A stretch of 64,000 nucleotides of DNA, taken from Marinomonas aquimarina. GTDB lineage: Bacteria > Pseudomonadota > Gammaproteobacteria > Pseudomonadales > Marinomonadaceae. Below are positions 25,719 to 34,875 of the stretch, piece by piece. The notes below the pieces were generated by a model, which was not told the origin of the DNA, searched no databases, and saw only the letters and a list, made by a program, of their open reading frames with translations. Location: NCBI RefSeq assembly GCF_900089755.1, contig NZ_FLOC01000001.1, forward strand, positions 248,001-312,000, in the 5' to 3' direction. Position 1 is the stretch's first letter. Each line of letters begins with the position of its first letter. A program made the position numbers and the translations under genes.

Positions 25719-25787
25719 GGAATTTCTTCATTTTTTTTTCATAGGGCGTAAGATTTATAGTAAAGACAATCAAGGCAGCGAACACAC

Positions 25788-26720
25788 ATGAAAGAGATCA
25801 AGCTAACAAGCATCTGGCAAGCGTCCGAACATAATGCCTTCACCGATCTAACCCGCTTCAATGAAGCTTGGTGGTGCACCTTTAGAGAAGCCGAGTCGCA
25901 TAACTCTACTGATGGCACCTTGAGACTCCTAAAAAGCAGTGATGGAAGTCGTTGGCAAGATATGGGCTGCCTTCGCATTGACAACGCAGACCTTCGCGAC
26001 CCGAAACTTAGCGTCTCCCCAAGCAATCAACTGATACTGATTGCAACGGCGTATTACACAAACGCCGATCCCAAATATCGCCAAACCTTCGCGTGGCGCA
26101 ATAAGCAGGGAGAATGGTCAGAGCCAACGCCAATTGCAGAGCAAAGCCATTGGCTATGGCGCATCACCTGGCATCAAGATAAAGCTTACGGCCTCGCCTA
26201 TGGCACTAGACCCAAAAATGGGCTGCACTGGTACGAAATATCCCCTTCGCTAGACTCTTATAAGAGCCGGCGCGTGACAGAGTTCGACGGTAATTATGTC
26301 AATGAGCATGGATTGGTCTTCGATGAACAAGGGACCGCATACTGTTTATTACGCAGAGATATTACGCCACCGGAAAGCTCTACTGGCTTATTGGGAACAT
26401 CAAAGCCACCTTACGATCAATGGCAATGGCAGGACCTGGGATTCAGAATAGGTGGTCCAGAGTTAGTATGGGCGCCCGATAAGAAGACATTATTAGCAGG
26501 CTATCGTCGGCACGAAGATCCAAGCCAGTGGCTCCCCCAATGGACAGAGATAGCGGAGTTATCTTTGGCTGGTAAAGTGTTGCAGTCAATTCATTTGGAA
26601 TCTGGAGGGGATTGCAGTTACCCAGGGTTAGCGCTTGATCAGCAAACCCTGAAGGCAGTCTATTATTCCAGCCATGACGGGCACTGCAAAATTTATTGTT
26701 CAGATATAGAAATGGGCTAA
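25788..26720 (+). CDS. Sialidase-like beta-propeller protein (putative cytosolic glycosidase)
   Basis: A 310-residue protein without signal peptide or membrane helix. It contains an Asp-box-like turn (SSDGSRWQ, about 50-57) and the sialidase-type C-terminal blade GGDCSYPGLALD then KAVYYSSHDG (about 273-300), with a scattering of Trp and Arg typical of six-bladed glycosidase propellers. It is transcribed opposite to its neighbours and convergent with fliS (14-bp gap). Lying beside flagellins and a pseudaminic acid locus, it may cleave or sense nonulosonic acids or their glycosides. That function is inferred; only the fold family is supported. A TATAGT -10-like element lies about 35 bp before the start. 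Confidence 0.65.
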   Translation: MKEIKLTSIWQASEHNAFTDLTRFNEAWWCTFREAESHNSTDGTLRLLKSSDGSRWQDMGCLRIDNADLRDPKLSVSPSNQLILIATAYYTNADPKYRQTFAWRNKQGEWSEPTPIAEQSHWLWRITWHQDKAYGLAYGTRPKNGLHWYEISPSLDSYKSRRVTEFDGNYVNEHGLVFDEQGTAYCLLRRDITPPESSTGLLGTSKPPYDQWQWQDLGFRIGGPELVWAPDKKTLLAGYRRHEDPSQWLPQWTEIAELSLAGKVLQSIHLESGGDCSYPGLALDQQTLKAVYYSSHDGHCKIYCSDIEMG

Positions 26721-26734
26721 TATGCCCACCAGAA

Positions 26735-27172
26735 TTATTCGGAAACAGCAGCTTGTCTTTCCTGACGCATCTGCTCAGAGAGCTGCTTATCCTCTTCACT
26801 GATTTGATCCCACGCAGACTTGATCGTCAGCATCAGTTTGATCACTTCGTCTAACTTCTCAACATTCATAGTGACACTGGCTTCTGCAATCAGGCCAATC
26901 ATATATTCATATAAAGAGTCTAGATTATCGCAAAGCTCAGGGTTCACTTCGCGATCTAAGGCACCGCGCAAGGCATTAATAATCGCAGAGGCACGCGACA
27001 GCGCTTCCGCCTTACCTTCGATATCACGACGCTCGATGTAGCCTTTACCTTGTGCAGTCTTTTCTAATACACCCTGCATAAGAAGCTGAATCACGCGGTG
27101 AGGAGTCGCTTCTGTCAAATCCGCACTGATAGAGTCACGCTTATAAGCCTGAATGCCTTTTTTTGCATACAT
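26735..27172 (-). CDS. fliS: Flagellin export chaperone FliS
   Basis: A 145-residue all-helical protein starting MYAKKGIQAYKRDSISADLTEATPHRVIQLLMQ (cited in parts: YAKKGIQAYKRD and ATPHRVIQLLMQG), matching FliS, which binds the flagellin C-terminus in the cytoplasm and prevents early assembly. It is detached from the fliD-fliT group by the flagellins and the sialidase-like gene, whereas in relatives it usually follows fliD. TAGGTGG lies 7 nt before the ATG, and a sigma-28-like promoter lies in the 76-bp gap upstream. Confidence 0.9.
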   Translation of the reverse strand: MYAKKGIQAYKRDSISADLTEATPHRVIQLLMQGVLEKTAQGKGYIERRDIEGKAEALSRASAIINALRGALDREVNPELCDNLDSLYEYMIGLIAEASVTMNVEKLDEVIKLMLTIKSAWDQISEEDKQLSEQMRQERQAAVSE

Positions 27173-27209
27173 AAAAAAACCACCTACTAAAAAATAAAGC
27201 TCTTATAGG

Positions 27210-27235
27210 TTATCGACCAATACTGAGAAAGTTTA
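27210..27235 (-). promoter_or_regulatory. Sigma-28-like promoter of fliS
   Basis: On the minus strand TAAACTTT, 10 nt, GTCGATAA. Both boxes are one base from the FliA consensus; the spacer is one base shorter than the usual 11. Placement before fliS supports it. Confidence 0.6.
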
Positions 27236-27248
27236 GAACAATTTAAGG

Positions 27249-28778
27249 CTAAATATTCAAATGATGCCCGAAGGTGAGGCCATAGTCCGATGGCAGCACG
27301 TTATTGACGATCCGAATCTCGCTATTGCGATCGATCGCCAGATCAATGGGCGCAATAAAACTCTTAGAAGACAGGCTGTAGACTTGCCGGACTAACGCTG
27401 GCTGCTGCTGGCTATTAAGCGTTAGCACAAACCCTAAGCGGCCATTACTCAACTCAACGCAGGTTCCCACCGGCACCATCCCCAAACTCTGCTTAAATAT
27501 GGCCAATAACTTACTGTCAAAGGCTAAACCCGCTTCTTTGGACATTTTCTGCAGCGCATTACTTGGCGTCAAAGGCGGCTTATGAGGCTGTTCAGAGGTG
27601 AGTGAATCGTAGGCATCAACAATGGCACCGATATAACCATAGACGCTGATTTCACGATCAGCTTTGCCTTGTGGGTAGCCCGCTCCGTCAGGGCGCTCAT
27701 GATGCTCCCAGAGCATTTGATAAATGACTTTCGGCACTTTCCCTGAGCTGGCTAAAATGGCTTCACCAAATTGCAGATGCTTCCGGGTAAGCTGAAACTC
27801 TGCGTCCGTTAACTTACCCGTCTTTTTCGTCATCGCATCAGGGAGCTTAAAACGCCCTAGATCAAACAGTAACGCTCCCATACTAATGACTTGGACATAA
27901 CGCGCATCCAGCTTGAGCGCTTTTGTCAAATGGCAAGCAAGGATAGCGCAGCCCACACTGTGTTGCGCCACATAAGCATCACTGTCTTGAATATGTCTCA
28001 CCACTAATAAGGCATAGGGATTACGGTCATAAGAGTCACTGAGCTTCTGACAAAAACTGGCAAACTTTGGCAACTCTAACGATTTACCTGTCAGGACAGC
28101 ATTCACTTCCTCAACAATCAAACCGACCCCTTGCCCCATTAAGGATAAGGCCGTTTCAATCTCTTTTGTGAAGGCGACCGGCTCGATCTTTTTTGCTATG
28201 TCAGAGGCTTTCGACGTTTCCACAGGCACGTCCACTGGCGTTGCTTCAGCACTCGCAGGCTCAGCCTTCAATTCACCTTCCGCATCCAACTTCCCCTCTT
28301 TGTAACTGAGCACATAATCTCGGGTGTTGTCATTTAAGGTCTGACGCAAGTACTGATAGAGGCTTTTCCCCTTGGCATAAAACTCTCGTGGCAGCTTGGC
28401 GATTTCTTCACTGCTTTTCAGATGTTTGATACTGACGATTGATTTCCCCATCGCCAATGAAAAGCAGATCAGAATAAACTTTTCTTCGGCCTCATAACGT
28501 CGCTCATAATCGCTACGCCCCATATTCAGGTCTTGGCAAGCCGCGTCATAGGATAAGAATTTGCTATTTAAGAAGGGTTTTAACTCGGAAAGAAGCACCT
28601 GACGAATGGCGATACTGACAATACGATGTTTACGACCGTGCTTTTTAACCAAACTGACCACTCGATCACTTTTGAGTATCCGCTCCTTGACCCCAAGCAC
28701 ATCCATCAAGTCAAAAACATTGAAGTAGGCAAAGTCGACATTCGTACCATACAAGCTTAAAACATCAAACTTTGCCAT
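27249..28778 (-). CDS. Degenerate HD-GYP domain protein
   Basis: Residues about 265-430 form an HD-GYP domain: QHSVGCAILACHLTKAL, the HHERPDGAGYP motif (359-369) and the HLQFGEAIL segment. The usual HD dyad in LLHDIGK is replaced: GALLFDLGRFKLP has Phe305 instead of His and Arg instead of Lys. Loss of a metal ligand suggests it does not hydrolyse cyclic-di-GMP and may bind it or a partner instead. The N-terminal 200 residues have no domain I recognise and include an acidic Pro/Ala/Val-rich linker. It lies between fliS and flgL on the same strand, 15 bp from flgL, so a role in flagellar control is likely. Confidence 0.85.
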   Translation of the reverse strand: MAKFDVLSLYGTNVDFAYFNVFDLMDVLGVKERILKSDRVVSLVKKHGRKHRIVSIAIRQVLLSELKPFLNSKFLSYDAACQDLNMGRSDYERRYEAEEKFILICFSLAMGKSIVSIKHLKSSEEIAKLPREFYAKGKSLYQYLRQTLNDNTRDYVLSYKEGKLDAEGELKAEPASAEATPVDVPVETSKASDIAKKIEPVAFTKEIETALSLMGQGVGLIVEEVNAVLTGKSLELPKFASFCQKLSDSYDRNPYALLVVRHIQDSDAYVAQHSVGCAILACHLTKALKLDARYVQVISMGALLFDLGRFKLPDAMTKKTGKLTDAEFQLTRKHLQFGEAILASSGKVPKVIYQMLWEHHERPDGAGYPQGKADREISVYGYIGAIVDAYDSLTSEQPHKPPLTPSNALQKMSKEAGLAFDSKLLAIFKQSLGMVPVGTCVELSNGRLGFVLTLNSQQQPALVRQVYSLSSKSFIAPIDLAIDRNSEIRIVNNVLPSDYGLTFGHHLNI

Positions 28779-28793
28779 CTAGACCCCTTACGA

Positions 28794-30008
28794 CTAAAGC
28801 GAATTAAATAGAGATAAAGAACTGACTCGCTGAAACAACAATTGCGAAGCCTGTAAAGCGGTCTCAGTTAACTGCAGTTCAGTCGTGGCCTCATAAACAT
28901 TCAAACCACCAATATTATCCTGGGCGGTTTGGTTAAAGATTTTTTTCGCAGAACTGTACTCGGTACGATTCTCAATGGTGTTGAGTCGCGCTCCCACGGA
29001 AGAGGAAGCCGTCGCCATGCTGTCTTGGGTATTCTCAATGCTGGTAAAAGCATCCAGTAACGCTTCTTCTTTTTGACCGGAGGTCAAGTTAGGGTCACGT
29101 AAGGCGTCGATCGCCCCTTGCACCTGATTGAGCACATTATCACGCGTTGGCTGATCCAAACTGAAGTCAACAGTACTGCCCGCAGCCCCAGTTAAGGTGA
29201 ATTCCATACCATTAAAGGTAAACGGCTCACCAGGTTGATAACTTCCTGTGGCAATGACACCAGAGCTATCTGAGATTTCAAATTGACCGGCACCGGGTGA
29301 CTCGGTCACTAACTGAAAATCATTTAAGGCAGGGGTCACAGCACTGTAGTTATCTTCTAGAAACGCATCAAACGCGGCTTGATCAGAGACACGATAACTC
29401 AGCGTAGCGGTGCCAGCACTGGTCGCTGCGGCAAAGTTATTACGTGTCCAAGCATCCTGAAAGATCTTTTTGCCCGAGTCATTGGTCGCGATAGAGATGT
29501 TGTCCCCTATCTGGGCATTTCGCTGTGCTTCATCGCCATTGTATTGATATTGGCCATTGGCATCTTTAATAAAAGCCGGCGAGCTGGCATTGGTGCCCGC
29601 AAACACATACTTGCCGTTCGAGTCCTGTGAATTCATCAGGTCTGACATGGAATGCAGTAAGTTTTCCATCTCTTCGGCAATGGTATCGAGATCCGCCTGC
29701 GAGTTGGCACCATTTTGACTCTGAATCATCAATACATTAATGGAGTCTAATGTGGTGTTCATGCTTTGCAGTGCGACCGACTCATACTCCAAGGCATTGG
29801 TCGCCAGCGACATATTATCTTCGTACTGCTCAAGTAATTTACTGTCCGCATCGTAGCGCATCAGCTGACCTGCGCCATTGGGGTCGTCACTTGGGCGCAC
29901 GATATCAGATTGCTCAGCAATCTTTTCTTGGACTTTTAAATAGCGCTCATTGGCTTTCGCCATAGAGAGGGCTGACTGATTATAAATAAGGTTAGAAGTG
30001 ACTCGCAT
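28794..30008 (-). CDS. flgL: Hook-filament junction protein FlgL
   Basis: FlgL (404 residues) starts MRVTSNLIYNQSALSMAKAN and has the flagellin-like N- and C-terminal D0/D1 helices (ENRTEYSSAKKIFNQTAQDN near the C-terminus). It forms the second ring between hook and filament. The middle part holds a longer than usual domain, as in polar-flagellum FlgL proteins. It follows flgK by 7 bp, and the two share the sigma-28 promoter upstream of flgK. Confidence 0.92.
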   Translation of the reverse strand: MRVTSNLIYNQSALSMAKANERYLKVQEKIAEQSDIVRPSDDPNGAGQLMRYDADSKLLEQYEDNMSLATNALEYESVALQSMNTTLDSINVLMIQSQNGANSQADLDTIAEEMENLLHSMSDLMNSQDSNGKYVFAGTNASSPAFIKDANGQYQYNGDEAQRNAQIGDNISIATNDSGKKIFQDAWTRNNFAAATSAGTATLSYRVSDQAAFDAFLEDNYSAVTPALNDFQLVTESPGAGQFEISDSSGVIATGSYQPGEPFTFNGMEFTLTGAAGSTVDFSLDQPTRDNVLNQVQGAIDALRDPNLTSGQKEEALLDAFTSIENTQDSMATASSSVGARLNTIENRTEYSSAKKIFNQTAQDNIGGLNVYEATTELQLTETALQASQLLFQRVSSLSLFNSL

Positions 30009-30015
30009 GACTTAC

Positions 30016-31986
30016 CTACCTCAACGCGCCAATCAGCGTTGAAAATGTGTTTTGTGCCGCCGATAAAACTTGTGCGGAGGCTGTATATGATTGTTGGTAA
30101 CGCAGTAAATTCACGGCCTCTTCATCCAAGCTCACTGCCGAGACCTGATCACGTGCCGCCAGCGATTGATTCATCACCACCTCACTGGCACTTGAATTAG
30201 TCTTCAAGGAAGCCGTTAAACTGCCCACTTCCGTGACCAGCGAGGAGAAGGCCGTAGAGAAAGAGCGCACACCACCGACAGTGGCCTGATTCTGCAAATC
30301 TGCTAACTTTAAACCATTAAAATTGTCCGACTCACCAGTATCGTTAAAAGCAATCGAGAAAGAGTCGCCGAGCTCTGGCGCACCGTCTAGACTGATATCA
30401 AATCCAGCGCTTGTGGCTAAACCAAATTGCTCGAGAATATTGCTGTAATCTGTGATCACCGCCGGCGTATTAATAGGTACACCTGAACCACTACCATCGA
30501 AGATCTCAACCTCTCCGCTGGCGTTGATCGCAATACTCTGAGGGGCACTCACATCCAACGTTTTATTAGCTGTGAAGGCACTGGTATTTGTATCCGTAAC
30601 ACTCGCCACAGAAATAGAAACATCAGAGAGGTTGGCAGCATTACTAGATACCGCGATTGGCGCTGCCATGGCAAAATCATCACCAGAGCGAGCACTTAAG
30701 CGCAATGACGAAGCAGCATCTTTAGTCGGCGTAAATTCGAAGCGATCACCTGTGCTGTAGTCTGCTAAGCCGCCAAAGCTAATGTCCACCCCATAACCAG
30801 GAACAGAAATCGGTTCTCCCAGCGGTGAAGCCGTAATATCAATAACATCCGACTCATTGCTGATACGGCCATCTAAATCGTAGGTTACCAGTTGGAACTC
30901 AGTTGCCGAGGTCATGACCAATTCGTAAGTGTCTGTCGACACTTCATCAGACGCTCCAGGGGTAACACGCACAGAAATATCTGCGGCAGGGTTGGCATTA
31001 TTTTCATTCGCTACCGTTTTAATGCTGTCGGTAGCAAACAAGTTAATCCCCAAATCTTGATTAACATCCAACCCCAATTTATTTTGTTCGTTCATGGTGT
31101 CAGCAAGCACCAAGGCTTGCTGCCCCAACATGCGCTCAGCACTGCTCACGAACTCATCCCGAAAGGCAATCAGCCCCCCCATTGAACCACCCAGCTCGTC
31201 AGTCGGAATAGCCACTTCGTAACGACCGAAGCTCAGTTCCACACCTAGCTCGCCGTCAGGATTTTTTGGGTCGGAGGTCAATGCCAGCTCATTGTTATTA
31301 CTCTGTAAAACCAGCGGCTGACCTGACGCTAAGTTCACCGTCATCAGTTTATGGTCATCGTACTGCACTTTGACATCAAGATAACCAGACAACTCCTTGA
31401 CTAACTGTTCTTGCTGATCGCGCAACTCATTGGCTGAGTTCTTAGTCGTCGATTCCAGTTTAAAAATCTGGGCGTTTAGAGAGGCAATCTGATCAGTAAT
31501 ATTATTGATGGATTCAACGTTGTTGCTAATCTCATCACTGGCGAGCTCTCGTTGGTTCGACACATAATCAGCAATTTCATTGTACTGTGCCGCCAGTTCT
31601 CTAAACGTGGAATAAGCATGAGCACGAGCAGAACTGTCCGTCGGATCGCTGTTCACATTTTGCAGTGAGCTAAAAGCGGTATCCAAATAATTACTAATAG
31701 AGACACTCTCGTCGCCCATCACAGAATCAAACGAAGTCATCATCGAGTGATAGCTGTCGTAGAAGTTGTGTTTTGACGTATCACTCCACACCTGCTGATT
31801 AACGTACTGGTTGATAATGCGACTGGTGTCTTGCACCAAGACACCACCACCAGATCGACTTACTGTCGCCGTAGATTGGCGGCTATAGCCTTCTGTATCA
31901 ACGTTTGCTGTGTTTTGACCAGTCGTCGTTATGCGCGCCGTACTCGACTGCAACCCCGACAAACCAATGGAATAAAGACTAGCCAT
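30016..31986 (-). CDS. flgK: Hook-filament junction protein FlgK
   Basis: FlgK (656 residues) opens with the rod/hook motif SLYSIGLSGLQSSTARI and NVDTEGYSRQ, and ends with VNLLRYQQSYTASAQVLSAA. It forms the first ring on the hook. At 656 residues it is longer than the roughly 550 of enteric FlgK, because of an extended central domain rich in Asp/Ser/Thr repeats (about 330-520). It heads the flgKL unit with its own sigma-28 promoter. Confidence 0.93.
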   Translation of the reverse strand: MASLYSIGLSGLQSSTARITTTGQNTANVDTEGYSRQSTATVSRSGGGVLVQDTSRIINQYVNQQVWSDTSKHNFYDSYHSMMTSFDSVMGDESVSISNYLDTAFSSLQNVNSDPTDSSARAHAYSTFRELAAQYNEIADYVSNQRELASDEISNNVESINNITDQIASLNAQIFKLESTTKNSANELRDQQEQLVKELSGYLDVKVQYDDHKLMTVNLASGQPLVLQSNNNELALTSDPKNPDGELGVELSFGRYEVAIPTDELGGSMGGLIAFRDEFVSSAERMLGQQALVLADTMNEQNKLGLDVNQDLGINLFATDSIKTVANENNANPAADISVRVTPGASDEVSTDTYELVMTSATEFQLVTYDLDGRISNESDVIDITASPLGEPISVPGYGVDISFGGLADYSTGDRFEFTPTKDAASSLRLSARSGDDFAMAAPIAVSSNAANLSDVSISVASVTDTNTSAFTANKTLDVSAPQSIAINASGEVEIFDGSGSGVPINTPAVITDYSNILEQFGLATSAGFDISLDGAPELGDSFSIAFNDTGESDNFNGLKLADLQNQATVGGVRSFSTAFSSLVTEVGSLTASLKTNSSASEVVMNQSLAARDQVSAVSLDEEAVNLLRYQQSYTASAQVLSAAQNTFSTLIGALR

Positions 31987-32030
31987 GCGATCAACCTCTC
32001 AAATATCAAAACGCGACTGCGTATACCTTT

Positions 32031-32057
32031 ATATCGTCAGTTGATGCAATTACTTTA
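32031..32057 (-). promoter_or_regulatory. Sigma-28 promoter of flgKL
   Basis: On the minus strand TAAAGTAA, 11 nt, GACGATAT; FliA-type boxes with exact spacing, located between flgJ and flgK and about 45 bp upstream of the flgK start. It marks flgKL as late genes. Confidence 0.85.
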
Positions 32058-32119
32058 CCAAAAAGAAGTTTTTCCCTTAATGAATTTAAGGGAATTGTAG
32101 AGAAATATGTAACGCCTTG

Positions 32120-33082
32120 TTATAGAAGGGTTTTAAACCATTTACTGGAAAGGATATTAGAAATTTTATCGGCATAGTTAGGGTCGGTCGCATAGCCGCC
32201 TTGCTGCAGATAAGCGGCAAACATTGCCGCATCGTCCCCGGCTTGCAGGGCATTTTGGTACCGTTCACTGGCTTTTAAAAAGTCAGCGTAATCATCAAAA
32301 CTCTGCGCGAAAGAGTCATACGCCCTAAACGCGGCTTTCTCTTGCTGTGCGACGCCATTACGAAACTCCAGCGTGTTGACTAAGGTACGATCCCCCGACC
32401 AACGCTGATCCGCTTTAATACCAAACAAGTTATAGCTTGGCGAGCCATCATTTTTAGCCATTGGGTATTTGCCCCAGCCCGTCTCCAGCGCAGCTTGAGC
32501 AAGAATAGCTCTTGGGTCCACCCCTAGTTTTTCACCAGCTTTTTGCGCATGGGGCCAAAGAGTCTCAACAAAACTATCAGGCGTTTCAAAGGCCACATCC
32601 TGAGCCGATATAGAGGCTTTTTCCGCCAAGCTCTGGGTTGTCTCCGCTAACTCCTCAGCCGCCTTCTTGGTCACGCCTCTGACTTGCGCCATATCCAATA
32701 CAGAAAGACGTCTGAGAAAATCCTGCTCGGAGCCCTCGTCGCTGTCTAGATTAGCTGAAGAAGAGGATGCCCCCACACCTTGCCCCTGCAATTGACGCAC
32801 TAGGGATTCGGCTAAACCAATACCGCCAGCCCCAGCTAAAGATTGCGCCAACTGGGTATCCATCATCTCGGTATACTGCTTAGTCTGGGCACTATCAAAC
32901 AGTCCGCCGCCAATGTTCTCATTGGCCTGACGCATGTTCTTAAACATCATATTGATGAAGATTGCTTCAAACTCTTGAGCGACCTTCTTCAGCGCCACGT
33001 CGGGGTCTTGCTGGGCTTGACGCTTCAAATCGGCTAACGAGTTGAAGTCCGCGAAAAAGGCATTATTATCAATACGACTCAT
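32120..33082 (-). CDS. flgJ: Flagellar rod-assembly peptidoglycan hydrolase FlgJ
   Basis: The two-domain form, 320 residues. The N-terminal rod-binding domain (MFKNMRQANENIGGGLFDSAQTKQYTEMMD, quoted in part: MFKNMRQANEN and QTKQYTEMMD) is followed by a C-terminal glucosaminidase-type domain (ILAQAALETGWGKYP with the catalytic glutamate, then SYNLFGIKADQRW). It makes a gap in peptidoglycan for the rod. GGAGG precedes its ATG. It is the last gene of the flgFGHIJ series. Confidence 0.92.
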   Translation of the reverse strand: MSRIDNNAFFADFNSLADLKRQAQQDPDVALKKVAQEFEAIFINMMFKNMRQANENIGGGLFDSAQTKQYTEMMDTQLAQSLAGAGGIGLAESLVRQLQGQGVGASSSSANLDSDEGSEQDFLRRLSVLDMAQVRGVTKKAAEELAETTQSLAEKASISAQDVAFETPDSFVETLWPHAQKAGEKLGVDPRAILAQAALETGWGKYPMAKNDGSPSYNLFGIKADQRWSGDRTLVNTLEFRNGVAQQEKAAFRAYDSFAQSFDDYADFLKASERYQNALQAGDDAAMFAAYLQQGGYATDPNYADKISNILSSKWFKTLL

Positions 33083-33094
33083 AATTCCTCCAGC

Positions 33095-34183
33095 TTAGAT
33101 CACCACAAGGTCTGCATTTAATGCACCGGCTTGCTTTAAGCCTTCTAAAATCGCCATCACATCGCCAGGGGCAGCGCCGACCTGATTTACCGCACGAACA
33201 ATGTCATTGAGTGAGGCCCCTTGAGTGAAGACAAACATATGACCGCTTTCTTCATCGGTCTCAATTTCTTGACGCGGTGCCAGCTCTTGACCTGCACCAG
33301 GCAGAATATCGGGCTGACCGACTTCTGGGTTAGATTTAATCGTCACCGTTAAACTGCCATGGGTCACGGCCGCTGGCGACACGGTCACATCTTGACCAAT
33401 GATAATGGTACCAGTACGCGAGTTCACCACGATCTTAGCCCGTTCGCGGCCAAGCTCGACTTCGAGATTTTCCAGTATCGAGAGAAACGTCACACGCTGA
33501 GAAGGATCACGGGGCGCGGACACACGCACCGAGGTGGCATCAAGGGATTGCGCCACACCTGGGCCCAATAGGCCGTTAATTTTATCCGCGACCTGCTTGG
33601 CTGTCGTAAAGTCAGGGCGATTAAGGTTAAAGGTTAAGGTATCACCACGGTTAAAACTGGTCGGCACCGCCTTTTCAACGCTGGCACCATTGGGAATTCG
33701 CGCCACCGTTGGTACCGCAATCGACTGCCGAGAACCATCGGCACCACCAACCCCTAAACCACCGACCACCAAGTTACCTTGGGCAATGGCATACACCTGC
33801 CCGTCAGCACCCTTCAGAGCAGATAACAACAAAGTACCACCACGTAACGAGCTGGCATTGCCCAACGAAGACACGGTCACATCAATGGTCTGACCAGGTT
33901 TTGAGAAAGGAGGCAGAGTCGCCGTTAACGATACCGCAGCCACGTTATCGGCATCAGTACTGGCACCATCTGGCAAGTTGATGCCGAACTGGTTCAACAT
34001 ACTGATAAAGCTTTGATTAGTGAAATCCGTGTCATCACCGGTACCATTCAGACCGATCACCAAACCATAGCCAAACAATTGGTTGTCACGCACCCCCTCA
34101 ACACTGGCGATGTCTTTTAAACGCTCAGCGCTGACCACGCTGCTCAAGATCATTAAAAAGAACGCTAGGAAGAAGGTTTTCAT
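33095..34183 (-). CDS. flgI: Flagellar P-ring protein FlgI
   Basis: FlgI (362 residues) forms the periplasmic P-ring around the rod. A signal peptide ([16 protein letters not shown]) is followed by [20 protein letters not shown], the family start. Typical motifs [16 protein letters not shown]-like ([18 protein letters not shown]) and [19 protein letters not shown]-like segments follow. It lies between flgH and flgJ with gaps of about 12-20 bp. Confidence 0.94.
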   Translation of the reverse strand: MKTFFLAFFLMILSSVVSAERLKDIASVEGVRDNQLFGYGLVIGLNGTGDDTDFTNQSFISMLNQFGINLPDGASTDADNVAAVSLTATLPPFSKPGQTIDVTVSSLGNASSLRGGTLLLSALKGADGQVYAIAQGNLVVGGLGVGGADGSRQSIAVPTVARIPNGASVEKAVPTSFNRGDTLTFNLNRPDFTTAKQVADKINGLLGPGVAQSLDATSVRVSAPRDPSQRVTFLSILENLEVELGRERAKIVVNSRTGTIIIGQDVTVSPAAVTHGSLTVTIKSNPEVGQPDILPGAGQELAPRQEIETDEESGHMFVFTQGASLNDIVRAVNQVGAAPGDVMAILEGLKQAGALNADLVVI

Positions 34184-34203
34184 GACGCAAGACTCTTAAT
34201 TAA

Positions 34204-34863
34204 TTAAAACGGCCACCAACTGGTATTTAACGCTCGAGTTAGCCAGCCCTGCTCACTGCCAGTTGCCAGTTCACCAGTCCCTGAATAGGCAATTCGAGCA
34301 TCCGCTAAGCGAGTGGACTCCACCGTGTTAGCAGAGCTTATATCTTCCTCGCGCACAAGACCAGACAGACGAATGTATTCCTGACCTCGATTTAAGGTAA
34401 TCCACTTCTCACCACGTACCGCTAACAAGCCATTTGGGTACACTTCATACACGGTCACCGTAATACTGCCGTTTAGACTGTTACTTTGGTTGGCATTGGC
34501 ATTGCCGGAAAAATCACTGTTCATACCGGGCAAGTCGGTATCTAGCCCAATTGGAATCCCTAAGATAGTCGGGTTCTGAATGGTCGCAGAAGAAGACTTG
34601 GACACCGAAGCGGCATTGGTTTTGGTTGAGGTGGTATTCTCCGCCAAAGTGACCGTTAAAATATCCCCGACCTGACGCGCTTTTTTATCACCAAAAAACA
34701 CATCGCCCATGCCAGCTTGATAAATACTGCCATCACTCGTCTGAGTGTATTGCACTGCCGGCTGAATCACAGGCGCATAATAAGGGTCATCAGATACTGG
34801 CGCTGGCTCAACCGCTGCACAGCCCACTAACACCAAAGGAAACAATGCCAATAAGTAACGCAT
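34204..34863 (-). CDS. flgH: Flagellar L-ring lipoprotein FlgH
   Basis: The ATG at 34863 follows AAAGAG at 8 nt; a GTG two codons upstream has no site. The 219-residue protein has a lipobox (LVLVGC) after a short hydrophobic stretch, so it is lipid-anchored in the outer membrane, where it forms the L-ring. The C-terminal motif DIRYSGTGEL-like (ARIAYSGTGEL) and RGEKWITLNRGQEYIRLSG are typical of FlgH. Confidence 0.93.
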   Translation of the reverse strand: MRYLLALFPLVLVGCAAVEPAPVSDDPYYAPVIQPAVQYTQTSDGSIYQAGMGDVFFGDKKARQVGDILTVTLAENTTSTKTNAASVSKSSSATIQNPTILGIPIGLDTDLPGMNSDFSGNANANQSNSLNGSITVTVYEVYPNGLLAVRGEKWITLNRGQEYIRLSGLVREEDISSANTVESTRLADARIAYSGTGELATGSEQGWLTRALNTSWWPF

Positions 34864-34875
34864 AAACACTACTCT

